A stretch of DNA of 55,499 nt from Rhodospirillales bacterium 70-18 (GTDB lineage: Bacteria; Pseudomonadota; Alphaproteobacteria; Acetobacterales; Acetobacteraceae): the NCBI GenBank assembly GCA_001899585.1, contig MKWE01000026.1, positions 28,007-83,505 of the forward strand, given 5' to 3'. Both the position numbers and the translations under genes were made by a program. Position 1 is the stretch's first letter; each line of letters begins with the position of its first letter. The notes under the pieces were generated by a model, which saw nothing but the letters and a program-made list of their open reading frames with translations, was not told where the DNA came from and searched no databases. Below, piece after piece: positions 1 through 8,950 of the stretch.

Positions 1-589
1 CGTCGGCCGGGTCGGGCCGCGCCGCCCGCCCCTCCAGCCAGGCGAACAGCGGCGCGTAGGGCGGCGCCAGGCTGTGCCACACCTCCTCGATGTCGTCGGC
101 CGAAACCCCCTGCGCCATCTCCGCCAGCGCCACCCGCGCCAGCCGCGCGGAGGCGCCCACCCGCAGCCCGCCGGTGATCAGCTTCAGCAGCGCCAGCCGG
201 GTGGAGGCGTCGCAGGCATCCAGCCAGCGCCCGACGATCGCCGGCAGTTCCGCCCTGGGCGCCGTGGCCAGCGTCTCCACCACCTCGGCCAGCCCCGGCG
301 GCGGCGCGTTGGTGGCGGCGGCGGGCCACATCAGCGCCACCGTCTCGGCCAGGTCGCCCACGAAATCATAGGACAGCGCGAACAGCACCGGGTCGGTCCG
401 CTCGGCGGCAAGCGCGCGAATCATGCCGGCCTTGGCGGCGGGGAACGACAGCTCCCCGGTCACCGCCGCCAGCCCCAGCCCCCGGTCCGGGTCCGGCTGG
501 GTGGCGAAATAGCGCCGCAGCAGCGCCACCTTGGCGCCGCGCGACTGGGTGAACACCAGCCGCTCCAGCAGGTCGGCGAAGGCGATCAC
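1..589 (-). CDS. ATP-dependent DNA ligase of the ligase-associated DNA damage response (N-terminal part, runs off the window)
   Basis: About the first 196 residues are present; the 3' end lies beyond position 1. The start reads (V/M)IAFADLLERLVFTQSRGAK, and the segments FALSYDFVGDLAETVALMWP and LLKLITGGLRVGAS match the N-terminal domain of the cisplatin-damage-response ATP-dependent ligases. The catalytic KxDG lysine is outside the window. The GTG start overlaps the exonuclease stop by 4 bp (GTGA), so the two are translationally coupled. Ligases of this group seal nicks and accompany an MBL exonuclease, an Lhr-like helicase and PdeM, all present here. The family call is firm; the substrate in the cell is inferred from the family. 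Confidence 0.88.
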   Translation of the reverse strand, partial: MIAFADLLERLVFTQSRGAKVALLRRYFATQPDPDRGLGLAAVTGELSFPAAKAGMIRALAAERTDPVLFALSYDFVGDLAETVALMWPAAATNAPPPGLAEVVETLATAPRAELPAIVGRWLDACDASTRLALLKLITGGLRVGASARLARVALAEMAQGVSADDIEEVWHSLAPPYAPLFAWLEGRAARPDPAD

Positions 590-1620
590 GCGGCCGCCTC
601 CGGCTCGGCATCCTCGTCGCCGTAGCCGACCAGCCGCAGCTCCCGGCCACGTATGCCGCGCCCAGCCAGCGCATGCACCAGCGCCTCCTCGCTGCCATGG
701 GTCACCCACACCTCGGGGGCGGCCACCTCGTCGATGGTGGCGTTCAGCGCGTCCCAGTCGGCATGGTCGGAGATCACCAGCGGCAATTCCACCCCATCCT
801 GCTTCGCCCGCTGGCGCACCCGCATCCAGCCGGATGCCATGCACACCACCGGCTCGGTCAGCCGCCGCGCCCAGCGGTCGGCGATCGCGCTCGGCGGCGC
901 CAGCACGATGCTCCCCGCCAGCGCCGACTTCGCCGCCACCGTCGCCGGCCGCAAGTCGCCCAGCCGCACCCCCTGCGCCTCGTACACCGCGCACATCGCC
1001 GCCAGCGCGCCATGCAGATACACCGGCGCGTCCCAACCGGCGGCGCGCAGCAAGGTGATCAGCCGCTGCGTCTTGCCCAGCGAATAGCAGCCCACCACAT
1101 GCGTCCGCCCCGGAAACAGCGCCACGCTGGCCAGCAGTCGGCCGATCTCCGCCTCGGCCGGCGGATGGCGGAACACCGGCAGGGCGAAGGTCGCCTCGCT
1201 GACGAACACGTCGCAGGCTACCGGCACGAAGGGGTCGCAGCTGCGGTCCGGCTGGCGCTTGTAGTCGCCGCTCACCACCACCCGGCTGCCCTGGTATTCC
1301 ATCACCACCTGCGCGCTGCCCAGCACGTGGCCGGCCGGCTGCAGCCACAACTCCACCCCGCCGATTCGCAGCCGTTCCCCCCAGCCGAGCGCCTGCTCGC
1401 TGTGGCCGGCCACGCCGCGCGCGCGCATCAGCGCCAGCGTCGCCGCACTGGCCAGCACCGCGCCATGGCCGGGCCGCGCGTGGTCGGAATGCGCATGCGT
1501 CACCACCGCCCGCCCGACCGCTCTGGTCGGATCGACAAAAAAATCCCCCGGCGCGCAATAAAGCCCCGCCGGCAGGACCCGCAGCCATGTCTCCGGATGC
1601 GCCACATTCAACTCCAGCAC
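586..1620 (-). CDS. Ligase-associated DNA damage response exonuclease (metallo-beta-lactamase fold)
   Basis: A 344-residue protein of the MBL-fold nuclease group that includes the SNM1/beta-CASP relatives. The metal-binding HxHxDH motif is at residues 42-47 (THAHSDH). Further conserved sites are GH at 97-98, SGDYKRQ at 117-123 and a late SDHADW near residue 282. It probably trims DNA ends before the ligase encoded immediately downstream acts. The start is GTG; the upstream DNA on this strand holds AAGGAAT about 20 nt away, so the exact start is uncertain. It is divergent from the helicase/PdeM arm, with a LysE gene between them. Confidence 0.9.
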   Translation of the reverse strand: MLELNVAHPETWLRVLPAGLYCAPGDFFVDPTRAVGRAVVTHAHSDHARPGHGAVLASAATLALMRARGVAGHSEQALGWGERLRIGGVELWLQPAGHVLGSAQVVMEYQGSRVVVSGDYKRQPDRSCDPFVPVACDVFVSEATFALPVFRHPPAEAEIGRLLASVALFPGRTHVVGCYSLGKTQRLITLLRAAGWDAPVYLHGALAAMCAVYEAQGVRLGDLRPATVAAKSALAGSIVLAPPSAIADRWARRLTEPVVCMASGWMRVRQRAKQDGVELPLVISDHADWDALNATIDEVAAPEVWVTHGSEEALVHALAGRGIRGRELRLVGYGDEDAEPEAAA

Positions 1621-1770
1621 ATGAAGGTTTTTTGCTTATTCCTTACAAATAAAGGAGGCTCTTTCCTCATTGAAAGGAACCAGGCAAAGGGACTCATCAC
1701 AGATTGGTCCGGCATTCCTGGTCCGCAATGGCGCTTTCGCACAGACCAATGCGCCGCCAGACTCCCACCC

Positions 1771-2391
1771 ATGTTCGATCCCTCGCTCTTCGCCCTGTTC
1801 CTCGCCGCGGCGCTCGCCATCGCGCTCGCCCCCGGCCCCGGCATGCTCTATGTCGCCGGCCGCACGCTCGCCGGCGGCCGTGCCGAGGGCCTGGCCTCCA
1901 GCCTCGGCACCGGCCTCGGCGGCCTGGTGCACGTGCTCGCCGCCGCCATCGGCCTCTCGGCGCTGATCGCCGCCAGCGCCGCTGCCTTCGAGGTGCTGAA
2001 GCTCGCCGGGGCCGCCTACCTCATCTACCTGGGCATCCAGGCATGGCGCGCCGGCGATGCCGAGATCCACGCCACGCCCAGCCTCGGCGCGCGCCGCGCC
2101 TTCCGCCAGGGCGTGCTGGTCGAGGCGACCAACCCCAAGACCGCCACCTTCTTCCTCGCCTTCTTCCCCCAGTTCACCAGCCCCGCGCATGGCCACCTCG
2201 CGCTGCAATTCGCCGTGCTCGGCCTCGTCGCCGTCATTCTCAACACCGCGGCGGATGTCGCCGTCACCTTCGCCGCCGGCGCCGTCCGCCATCATCTGGT
2301 GGCCGGCCACACCGCCGCGCGGCGCATCCGCAAGGCCACCGCCGCCCTGTTCTGCGGCCTCGGCGTCTCGCTCGCCCTGTCGCATCGCTAA
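1771..2391 (+). CDS. LysE/RhtB family amino-acid exporter
   Basis: A 206-residue hydrophobic protein with about six membrane segments. The N-terminus has the family signature ALAPGPGMLYVAGRTLAGG near residues 15-33, followed by a second helix with GLGGLVHVLAAAIGLS and the loop EATNPKTATFFLAFFPQF (NPK motif). Such proteins export amino acids or their analogues across the inner membrane; the substrate cannot be told. It sits between the two divergent arms of the DNA-repair island and is probably a passenger rather than part of it. The 150 bp upstream (1621-1770) is AT-rich and probably carries divergent promoters for this gene and the exonuclease. The ATG at 1771 starts directly at the first membrane helix. 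Confidence 0.88.
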   Translation: MFDPSLFALFLAAALAIALAPGPGMLYVAGRTLAGGRAEGLASSLGTGLGGLVHVLAAAIGLSALIAASAAAFEVLKLAGAAYLIYLGIQAWRAGDAEIHATPSLGARRAFRQGVLVEATNPKTATFFLAFFPQFTSPAHGHLALQFAVLGLVAVILNTAADVAVTFAAGAVRHHLVAGHTAARRIRKATAALFCGLGVSLALSHR

Positions 2392-2432
2392 CCCGCTTCC
2401 CGGCCCACCCGGATTTCGCTATCCAGGGTGGC

Positions 2433-4964
2433 ATGACGGGAACATTAGCGGAACCCTTCGCCGGCTGGTTCGCGCGCCAGGGCTGGGCGCCGCGGCCGCA
2501 CCAGCTTGCCGTGCTGGCCGCCGCCCAAGCCGGGCGCAGCGTCCTGCTGATCGCACCGACCGGCGGCGGCAAGACGCTGGCCGGCTTCCTGCCCAGCCTG
2601 CTGGAGCTGCACGCCGCCCCCCGCGCCGGGCTGCACACGCTCTATGTCTCGCCGCTGAAGGCGCTGGCGGCGGACGTGGCGCGCAACCTGATGCGGCCGG
2701 TTTGCGAATTGTCATTGGACATAACAATCGCCACCCGCAGCGGCGACACCACCGCGACGGAGCGGCGAAAGCAGCGCGAAAAGCCGCCGAATATCCTGCT
2801 CACCACCCCAGAAAGCCTGGCTGTACTGCTCTCACAGCCCGATGCCTCGGCGTTTTTTGCCCCGATTCGGCGCATAATCATCGATGAAATCCACGCTTTG
2901 GCCGGCTCGAAACGCGGCGACCAGCTGTCCCTGTGTCTCGCGCGGCTGCACGGATTCTCACCAAACGCGACGAATCTCGGCCTCTCCGCCACCGTCGCCC
3001 ACCCGGACGCCATCGCCGCCTATGTCGGCCCCGACGCCGCGCGGGTCACCACCCAGGGCGGCGCGCCACCCGAAATCACCATGATCCTGCCGGCCGGGCG
3101 GCTGCCGTGGTCGGGGCATATGGGGCTGTCCAGCGCGCCGGACATCCTGGCCCGCATCCGCGCCGCCGGGCTGTCGATCGTGTTCGTCAACACCCGCGCC
3201 CAGGCTGAGCTGCTGTTCCAGGAATTGTGGAAAATCAACACGGAAACCCTGCCGATCGCCATCCACCACGGCAGCCTGGAACTCTCCCAGCGGCTGCGGG
3301 TGGAGGCGGCGATGGCGGCGGGGCAGTTGCGCGCGGTGGTGGCGACCTCGTCGCTGGACCTCGGCATCGACTGGGGCGGCGTGGACCAGGTGCTGCAGGT
3401 CGGCGCGCCGAAGGGCGTCTCCCGCCTGTTGCAGCGCGTCGGCCGTGCCAACCACCGCATGGACGAAGCCAGCCGCGCCATACTTGTACCCGCCAACCGC
3501 TTCGAAGTATTGGAATGTGAGGCCGCCATCGTGGGCGTGGCCGCCAACGCGCTGGACGGCGACCCGCCCGGCCCCGGGGGGCTGGACGTGCTGGCGCAGC
3601 ATCTGCTGCTGACCGCCTGCGCCGGCCCGTTCCTGCCCGATGCGATGTATGCCGAGGTGACCGGCGCCGCCCCCTACGCGGGCCTGACGCGGGCGGATTT
3701 CGATGCCGTGCTGGATTTCGTGGAAACCGGCGGCTACGCGCTGCAAGCCTATGACAATTATCGAAAACTGTTCCGCGATTCCGAGGGCCGCGTGCATATA
3801 CGCGGCGAGCGCACCGCCCGCCAGGCGCGCATGAACATCGGCACCATCGTCGAGGAGCCGCTGCTCAAGGTCCGCCTCGCGCGCGGGCCGTTGCTGGGCG
3901 AGGTGGAGGAATATTTCGTCACCATGCTGGCCCCCGGCGACAGCTTCATGTTCGCCGGCCGGCTGCTGCGCTTCCTGCGGCTGCGCGACACCGTGTGCGA
4001 GGTGGCCGAGGGCGGCGAGGGCGAGCCGAAGGTGCCGGCCTATGCCGGCGGGCGGATGCCGCTCACCACCAACCTCGCCGACCGCGTGCGCGCCATGCTG
4101 GCCGACCGCCGCACCTGGCCCGCCTTTCCCGAACCGGTGCGGGAGTGGTTGAATTTGCAGCAATCCGTCTCCCGCCTGCCGGGCCGCGACGACCTGCTGG
4201 TGGAAACCTTCCCGCGCGGCGACCGCTGGTACCTGGTCGCCTACTGCTTCGAGGGCCGCAACGCCCACCAGACCCTGGGCCTGCTGCTGACCCGGCGGAT
4301 GGAGCGGTTCGGCATGGCGCCGCTGGGGTTCGTGGCCACCGACTACGTGCTGGCGGTCTGGGCGGCGCGCGAGCCGCTGGACGTGGCGCGGCTGTTCGAC
4401 GAGGACATGCTGGGCGACGACCTGGAGGCATGGATGGCGGAAAGCTCCATGCTCCGCCGCACCTTCCGCCGCGTGGCGGTGATCGCCGGACTGATCGAGC
4501 GGCACCATCCCGGGGCCGAGAAGACCAAACGCCAGGTGACCGTGAATTCCGACCTTATCTATAACGTGCTGCGCCGCCACCAGCCGGACCATATCCTGCT
4601 GCGCGCCACCCGCGCCGATGCCGCCGGCGGGCTGACCGACCTGTCGCGCATCGCCCTGCTGCTGGCCCGCGCGCGCGGGCATGTGCGCCACATGGTGCTG
4701 TCGCGCGTCTCGCCGCTGGCGGTGCCGGTGCTGCTGGAAATCGGCCGCGAGAGCGTGCGCAACGCCGCCGGCGACGACGCGCTGCTGGCGGCCGCCCAGG
4801 GCCTGGACGAGGACGCGCTGGTGGCCGAGGCCAGCGGCGCCGCCGAACCGCCGCCCTTCCGCCCCGCCGCCCCGCCAGCGCCACGCCGTGGCCCGCGCCG
4901 GGCGCACCAGCGCCAGGGGAGCCTGTTCACCCGTCTCTCCACGCCCGGGCGGTCCGAACGATGA
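2433..4964 (+). CDS. Ligase-associated DEXH-box helicase (Lhr-like)
   Basis: An 843-residue SF2 helicase. The Walker A site is APTGGGKT at 41-48, the Walker B/motif II DEIH at 151-154, motif III LSAT follows, and motif VI is RVGRANHRMD. The C-terminal half matches the Lhr-core winged-helix and beta-barrel region, ending in a basic Pro/Arg-rich tail. Lhr-like helicases unwind 3'-tailed duplexes and are thought to act in DNA repair. It overlaps the PdeM gene by 4 bp (ATGA), so the two are co-translated, and it completes the helicase/ligase/exonuclease/phosphoesterase set. The ATG at 2433 was chosen because the homologous N-terminus (FAGWFARQGWAPRPHQ) begins directly after it. Confidence 0.93.
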   Translation: MTGTLAEPFAGWFARQGWAPRPHQLAVLAAAQAGRSVLLIAPTGGGKTLAGFLPSLLELHAAPRAGLHTLYVSPLKALAADVARNLMRPVCELSLDITIATRSGDTTATERRKQREKPPNILLTTPESLAVLLSQPDASAFFAPIRRIIIDEIHALAGSKRGDQLSLCLARLHGFSPNATNLGLSATVAHPDAIAAYVGPDAARVTTQGGAPPEITMILPAGRLPWSGHMGLSSAPDILARIRAAGLSIVFVNTRAQAELLFQELWKINTETLPIAIHHGSLELSQRLRVEAAMAAGQLRAVVATSSLDLGIDWGGVDQVLQVGAPKGVSRLLQRVGRANHRMDEASRAILVPANRFEVLECEAAIVGVAANALDGDPPGPGGLDVLAQHLLLTACAGPFLPDAMYAEVTGAAPYAGLTRADFDAVLDFVETGGYALQAYDNYRKLFRDSEGRVHIRGERTARQARMNIGTIVEEPLLKVRLARGPLLGEVEEYFVTMLAPGDSFMFAGRLLRFLRLRDTVCEVAEGGEGEPKVPAYAGGRMPLTTNLADRVRAMLADRRTWPAFPEPVREWLNLQQSVSRLPGRDDLLVETFPRGDRWYLVAYCFEGRNAHQTLGLLLTRRMERFGMAPLGFVATDYVLAVWAAREPLDVARLFDEDMLGDDLEAWMAESSMLRRTFRRVAVIAGLIERHHPGAEKTKRQVTVNSDLIYNVLRRHQPDHILLRATRADAAGGLTDLSRIALLLARARGHVRHMVLSRVSPLAVPVLLEIGRESVRNAAGDDALLAAAQGLDEDALVAEASGAAEPPPFRPAAPPAPRRGPRRAHQRQGSLFTRLSTPGRSER

Positions 4965-5680
4965 GCGCGGCCCCGATCCATCTGGCCGGCGAGCGGCTGA
5001 TGCTGGACCCGGAGGGCGGGTTGTTCTGGCCGGCGCGGCGGCTGCTGGCGGTGGCCGACCTGCATCTGGAGAAGGGCTCGGCGGCGGCGGCCCGCGGCGC
5101 GCTGCTGCCGCCTTGGGACACACGGGCGACGCTGGACCGGCTGGCCGGGCTGCTGCGCCGCTGGCGGCCCGAGACGGTGGTGGCGCTGGGCGACAGCTTC
5201 CACGACGCCCGCGGCGCCGGCCGGTTGCAGCCGGCCGACCGGGCGCGGCTGGCGGCGATGGGGCGGGCGGCGCGGTTCGTGTGGGTGCTGGGCAACCACG
5301 ACCCGGCGCCGCCGGAGGGGCTGCCGGGCGAGGCCACCGAGGCGCTGGTACTGGGCGCGCTCACCTTCCGCCACATCGCCACGGGGGCGGGGGGCGGCGA
5401 TATTTCCGGGCATTTCCACCCCAAGGCGTCGGTGCCCACCGCCGGCACCGTGGTCAGCCGCCCCTGCTTCGTGTTCGACGGGGCGCGGCTGATGCTGCCG
5501 GCGATCGGCGCCTATACCGGCGGGCTGGATGTGCGCGACCCGGCGATCGCCGCCCTGTTCCCGCGCGGCGGGCGGGTGTTCCTGCTGGGGCGGGAGCGGC
5601 TGTTCAGCTTTCCGCTGGCCGCACGCGCGGCCGGGCGGCGGGTGCAGGCTGCACAAGCCGGGTTGCCACCCCATATGTGA
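4961..5680 (+). CDS. pdeM: Ligase-associated DNA damage response endonuclease PdeM (metallophosphoesterase)
   Basis: A 239-residue calcineurin-like phosphoesterase. The metal-site motifs are DLHLE at 33-37, GDSFHD at 77-82, GNHD at 111-114 and SGHFHP near 150. Family members are found fused or adjacent to Lhr helicase and ATP-dependent ligase and are annotated as endonucleases/phosphodiesterases acting in DNA repair. It overlaps the helicase stop by 4 bp. The C-terminus past residue 215 is basic. The assignment rests on both motifs and context. Confidence 0.9.
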   Translation: MSAAPIHLAGERLMLDPEGGLFWPARRLLAVADLHLEKGSAAAARGALLPPWDTRATLDRLAGLLRRWRPETVVALGDSFHDARGAGRLQPADRARLAAMGRAARFVWVLGNHDPAPPEGLPGEATEALVLGALTFRHIATGAGGGDISGHFHPKASVPTAGTVVSRPCFVFDGARLMLPAIGAYTGGLDVRDPAIAALFPRGGRVFLLGRERLFSFPLAARAAGRRVQAAQAGLPPHM

Positions 5681-5739
5681 ATAATCCACAGCGGGCCCAC
5701 GTGCGTAGACGTGTCGCCATGGGAGACACGGACCACACG

Positions 5740-7173
5740 ATGAGCCAGCCCGCCGCCTCTCGCCCCCCGGTCATCCTGTGGCTGCGCCGCGAATTGCGGC
5801 TGGCCGACAACCCCGCCCTGGCCGCCGCCGTCGCCAGCGGCCACCCGGTGCTGCCGGTGTTCGTGCTGGACGAGACCGCGCCGGCGGCCTGGGCGCCGGG
5901 CGGGGCCTCGCGCTGGTGGCTGCACCACAGCCTGGCGGCGCTCGGCGCGGAGTTGGCCGCGCGCGGGGCGCCGCTGCTGCTGCGGCGCGGGCGCTACGAC
6001 CAGGTGATCCCGGCGCTGGCCGCCGAGGTGGGGGCGGCGGCGGTGCATGCCGGGCTGCCCACCGAGCCCTGGGCGCGCGCGGCGCTGCGGCGGGTGCATG
6101 CGGCGCTCGGCGGGCGGCTGCGCACCCATCTGACCACGCTGGCCTTCGCGCCCACCGAGATCCGCACCCAGGCCGGCACGCCCTATGGCGTGTATTCGCC
6201 GTTCGCCCGCGCCTGCCTCGCCCGCGTGGCCGAAACCGGCGGCCTGCCGGCGCCGCCGCTGGCCGCCCCCGCCCGGCTGGAGGCGGCGCCATCGCCGCCG
6301 GGCGACCGGCTGGCCGATTGGGGGCTGCTGCCGGCGCGCCCCGACTGGGCCGGCGGGCTGCGCGCGGCCTGGATGCCCGGCGAGGCCGGCGCCGCCGCAC
6401 GGCTGGAGCGGTTCCGGCACGCAGGCCTGGCGCAGTATGCGGCGCGGCGCGACCTGCCGGGGGTGGCCGGCACCTCGATGCTGTCGCCGCACCTCGCCTG
6501 GGGCGAGGTCTCGGTCAGCCAGGTCTGGCATGCCACGGCGGGCGGGGCGAAGTTCATCGGCGAATTGCTGTGGCGCGAATTCGCCGCCCATCTGCTGTGG
6601 CACCACCCGGCGCTGCCCGAGGCGCCGTTGCGCGAGGCCTTCGCCGCCATGCCGTGGCGCGACGACGCGGCCGATCTGCGCGCCTGGCAGCGCGGGCGCA
6701 CCGGTATCCCGATCGTCGATGCCGGCATGCGGCAGCTTTGGCGCACCGGCTGGATGCACAACCGCGTGCGCATGATCGCCGCCAGCTTCCTGGTGAAGCA
6801 CCTGATGCTGCCGTGGCAGCATGGCGAGGCCTGGTTCTGGGACACGCTGGCGGATGCCGACCTGGCGCAGAACAGCGCCTCGTGGCAGTGGGTGGCCGGC
6901 AGCGGCGCGGATGCGGCGCCGTATTTCCGCATCTTCAACCCGGTGCTGCAGGGGCGGAAATTCGACCCCGACGGCGCCTATGTCCGCGCCTGGGTGCCCG
7001 AGCTGGCCCGCCTGCCGGACCGCTGGCTGCATGCGCCGTGGGACGCGCCGGAGGATGTGCTGGCCCAGGCCGGGGTGTTGTTGGGACGCGACTATCCGCG
7101 CCCGCTGGTCGATCTGGCGGCCGGGCGGCAGCGGGCGCTGGACGCCTTCGCGGCGCTGCCGAGGGTGGCGTGA
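5740..7173 (+). CDS. phrB: Deoxyribodipyrimidine photolyase (class I CPD photolyase-like)
   Basis: A 477-residue flavoprotein that would split UV-induced pyrimidine dimers with blue light. The N-terminal alpha/beta antenna domain opens with LWLRRELRLADNPAL. The C-terminal FAD domain carries the diagnostic block WMHNRVRMIAASFLVKHL, then DLAQNSASWQWVAGSG and YFRIFNPVLQG, all typical of class I CPD photolyases. GGGAGA lies 13 nt before the chosen ATG; an in-frame ATG at 5719 would add seven residues but has no ribosome-binding site. It follows PdeM by about 60 bp, so excision-type and light-driven repair genes are neighbours. The antenna cofactor cannot be deduced. Confidence 0.93.
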   Translation: MSQPAASRPPVILWLRRELRLADNPALAAAVASGHPVLPVFVLDETAPAAWAPGGASRWWLHHSLAALGAELAARGAPLLLRRGRYDQVIPALAAEVGAAAVHAGLPTEPWARAALRRVHAALGGRLRTHLTTLAFAPTEIRTQAGTPYGVYSPFARACLARVAETGGLPAPPLAAPARLEAAPSPPGDRLADWGLLPARPDWAGGLRAAWMPGEAGAAARLERFRHAGLAQYAARRDLPGVAGTSMLSPHLAWGEVSVSQVWHATAGGAKFIGELLWREFAAHLLWHHPALPEAPLREAFAAMPWRDDAADLRAWQRGRTGIPIVDAGMRQLWRTGWMHNRVRMIAASFLVKHLMLPWQHGEAWFWDTLADADLAQNSASWQWVAGSGADAAPYFRIFNPVLQGRKFDPDGAYVRAWVPELARLPDRWLHAPWDAPEDVLAQAGVLLGRDYPRPLVDLAAGRQRALDAFAALPRVA

Positions 7174-7302
7174 GCATGCGCGCTTGCCGTTCGTTTCATG
7201 ACCAGCCGGGCCGACAGCCGCTACCCTGGCGGCCACGCGCAAGGACGACCCGCCGCCGTGCCGTATCCGACCGCCCGCCATGCCGCCCCGGGGATCGCCC
7301 CG

Positions 7303-7995
7303 ATGCCTGAGCCGCCGCCCATGATCCCGCCCGGACGGGGCGTGCGCGTGGTGGGGGACGTGCATGGCGACGCCCGCGCTTTCGCCAGCGCGGTGGCCAC
7401 CGACCTGTTCGTGGTGCAGCTCGGCGACCTCACCGATTACGGCCCGGACAGCGCCGAGACCCTGCGCATCGCCTTCCGCATGGAGGCGGAGGGGCGCGGG
7501 CTGTTCCTGCTGGGCAACCACGATCTGAAGCTGCTGCGGGCGCTGCGCGGCAACAAGGTGCGCATCGGCCCGGAACTGGCCGAGACGCTGGAACAACTGG
7601 ATGACGGGCTGCGCGCCGAGGTGCTGGACCGGCTGGGCCGCGCGCCGGCCTGGCTGCACTGGGGCGACATCCTGTTCGTGCATGGCGGCTTTCATACCGA
7701 GATGGCCGACAGCCTGCCCGAGCCGGTGCCGGAGGGCCGCGTGCACGGGGTGCTGTCGCGGGCGCTGTACGGCGAGCCGACCGGCCGGCTGCAACCCGAC
7801 GGCTACCCCGAGCGCAGCCTGCGCTGGGTGGACCGCATCCCGGCCGGGCTGACCGTCTATTGCGGCCATGACCGGCGCAGCAGCGACGGCCGCCCCTATG
7901 TGCGACGCGGCGCGGAGGGCGGGGTGGCGGTGTTCCTCGACACCGGCGCCGGCAAGGGCGGGCACCTCTCCTGGATCGACCTGCCGCCGCGATAG
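7303..7995 (+). CDS. PrpE/ApaH-like metallophosphatase
   Basis: A 230-residue calcineurin-fold phosphatase with all metal-binding motifs: GDVHGD at 18-23, GDLTDYG at 41-47, GNHD at 71-74, VHGGFH in the middle and CGHD towards the end. Relatives hydrolyse phosphoprotein or diadenosine-type substrates; the substrate here is unknown. The reading frame stays open back to 7198, but that stretch looks non-coding and the conserved fold begins after MPEPPP, so ATG 7303 (or 7321) is preferred. It stands alone between the photolyase and an esterase gene. Confidence 0.8.
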   Translation: MPEPPPMIPPGRGVRVVGDVHGDARAFASAVATDLFVVQLGDLTDYGPDSAETLRIAFRMEAEGRGLFLLGNHDLKLLRALRGNKVRIGPELAETLEQLDDGLRAEVLDRLGRAPAWLHWGDILFVHGGFHTEMADSLPEPVPEGRVHGVLSRALYGEPTGRLQPDGYPERSLRWVDRIPAGLTVYCGHDRRSSDGRPYVRRGAEGGVAVFLDTGAGKGGHLSWIDLPPR

Positions 7996-8048
7996 CGCCG
8001 GGCCGCCGCCGCCGGCTATGCTGGGGCGGACTGCACAGGAGACCCCGG

Positions 8049-8885
8049 ATGACCCGCCTCGCCCGGCCGCCGCTGTTTGCCCTGCTGCTCGCGGCCGCCC
8101 TGCTGCTCGCGGCCACTCTGCCGGCCAGGGCGGCGCAGCGCTGCGCCGATTGCGTGCTGGCCGAGGGCACCTACCACGTCGCCGCGCCGCCGGGCTGGGA
8201 CGGGCACACGAAGCTGCCGCTGCTGGTGTTCCTGCACGGCTACGGCGCCACCGGGGCGGACATGCTGGCCGACGACGCGGTGGGCCCGCCGGCGGCGAAG
8301 CTTGGCTTCCTACTGGTGGCGCCGGACGGGCGCAACCATGCCTGGGCGGCCACCGGCACGCCGGCCAGCGCCGGGCCGCATCGCGACGACATCGCCTTCC
8401 TGCGCGCCGTGCTCGCCGATGTGCGGCGGCGCTGGCCGGTCGATCCCGCCATGGTGGTGCTGGGCGGCTTCTCGCTCGGCGGCTCCATGACCTGGGAGAT
8501 GGCCTGCCATGCGCCGGCGGGGATCACCGCCTTCCTGCCGATGTCGGGCGGCTTCTGGCTGCCGATGCCGCAGGGCTGTGCCGCCCCGGTGGCGCTGCGC
8601 CACCTGCACGGCCGCGCCGACCCGACGGTGCCGCTGGCCGGGCGGGTGATGCGGGAGCGGTTCCACATGGCCGATATCGCCGCCGGACTGGCGGTGTTCC
8701 GCGCCACCGACCGCTGCACCGCGGCCCCGCGCCGGAGCGTCGCCGCGGGCGAGGAGGATTGCACCACCTGGGCCGATTGCGCCGGCGGCGGGGTGGTGGC
8801 GCTCTGCCTGCATCCGGGCGGGCACGAGATGCGCGCCGACTGGACGGCGGCGGCGCTGCGCTGGGCGCTCCGCCAGCGGCGTTGA
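8049..8885 (+). CDS. Secreted alpha/beta-hydrolase, polyhydroxybutyrate depolymerase / feruloyl esterase family (LpqC-like)
   Basis: A 278-residue exported esterase. Residues 1-28 form a signal peptide ending in LPARA. The oxyanion loop FLHGYG is at 61-66, the nucleophile elbow GGFSLGG puts the catalytic Ser at 142, Asp190 lies in HGRADPTVP and His258 in HPGGHEM, giving a complete triad. Several cysteines suggest disulphides in the periplasm. Members cleave polyester or feruloyl ester bonds; which one applies cannot be read from sequence. The SixA gene follows after 65 bp. Confidence 0.82.
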   Translation: MTRLARPPLFALLLAAALLLAATLPARAAQRCADCVLAEGTYHVAAPPGWDGHTKLPLLVFLHGYGATGADMLADDAVGPPAAKLGFLLVAPDGRNHAWAATGTPASAGPHRDDIAFLRAVLADVRRRWPVDPAMVVLGGFSLGGSMTWEMACHAPAGITAFLPMSGGFWLPMPQGCAAPVALRHLHGRADPTVPLAGRVMRERFHMADIAAGLAVFRATDRCTAAPRRSVAAGEEDCTTWADCAGGGVVALCLHPGGHEMRADWTAAALRWALRQRR

Positions 8886-8950
8886 GCGGGCGGGACAAGA
8901 CCGGCGCGGCGTGCCAAGATCGGCGCCCACGCCCTTAATCGGAAAGCGCC

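Noticed and set aside
2958-7965. Very long minus-strand frames (721 and 817 residues) opposite the helicase and photolyase
   Set aside because: Their Gly/Ala/Arg/His/Gln-rich translation has no domain signature, and they lie antisense to clear genes; they are open only because of the high GC content.
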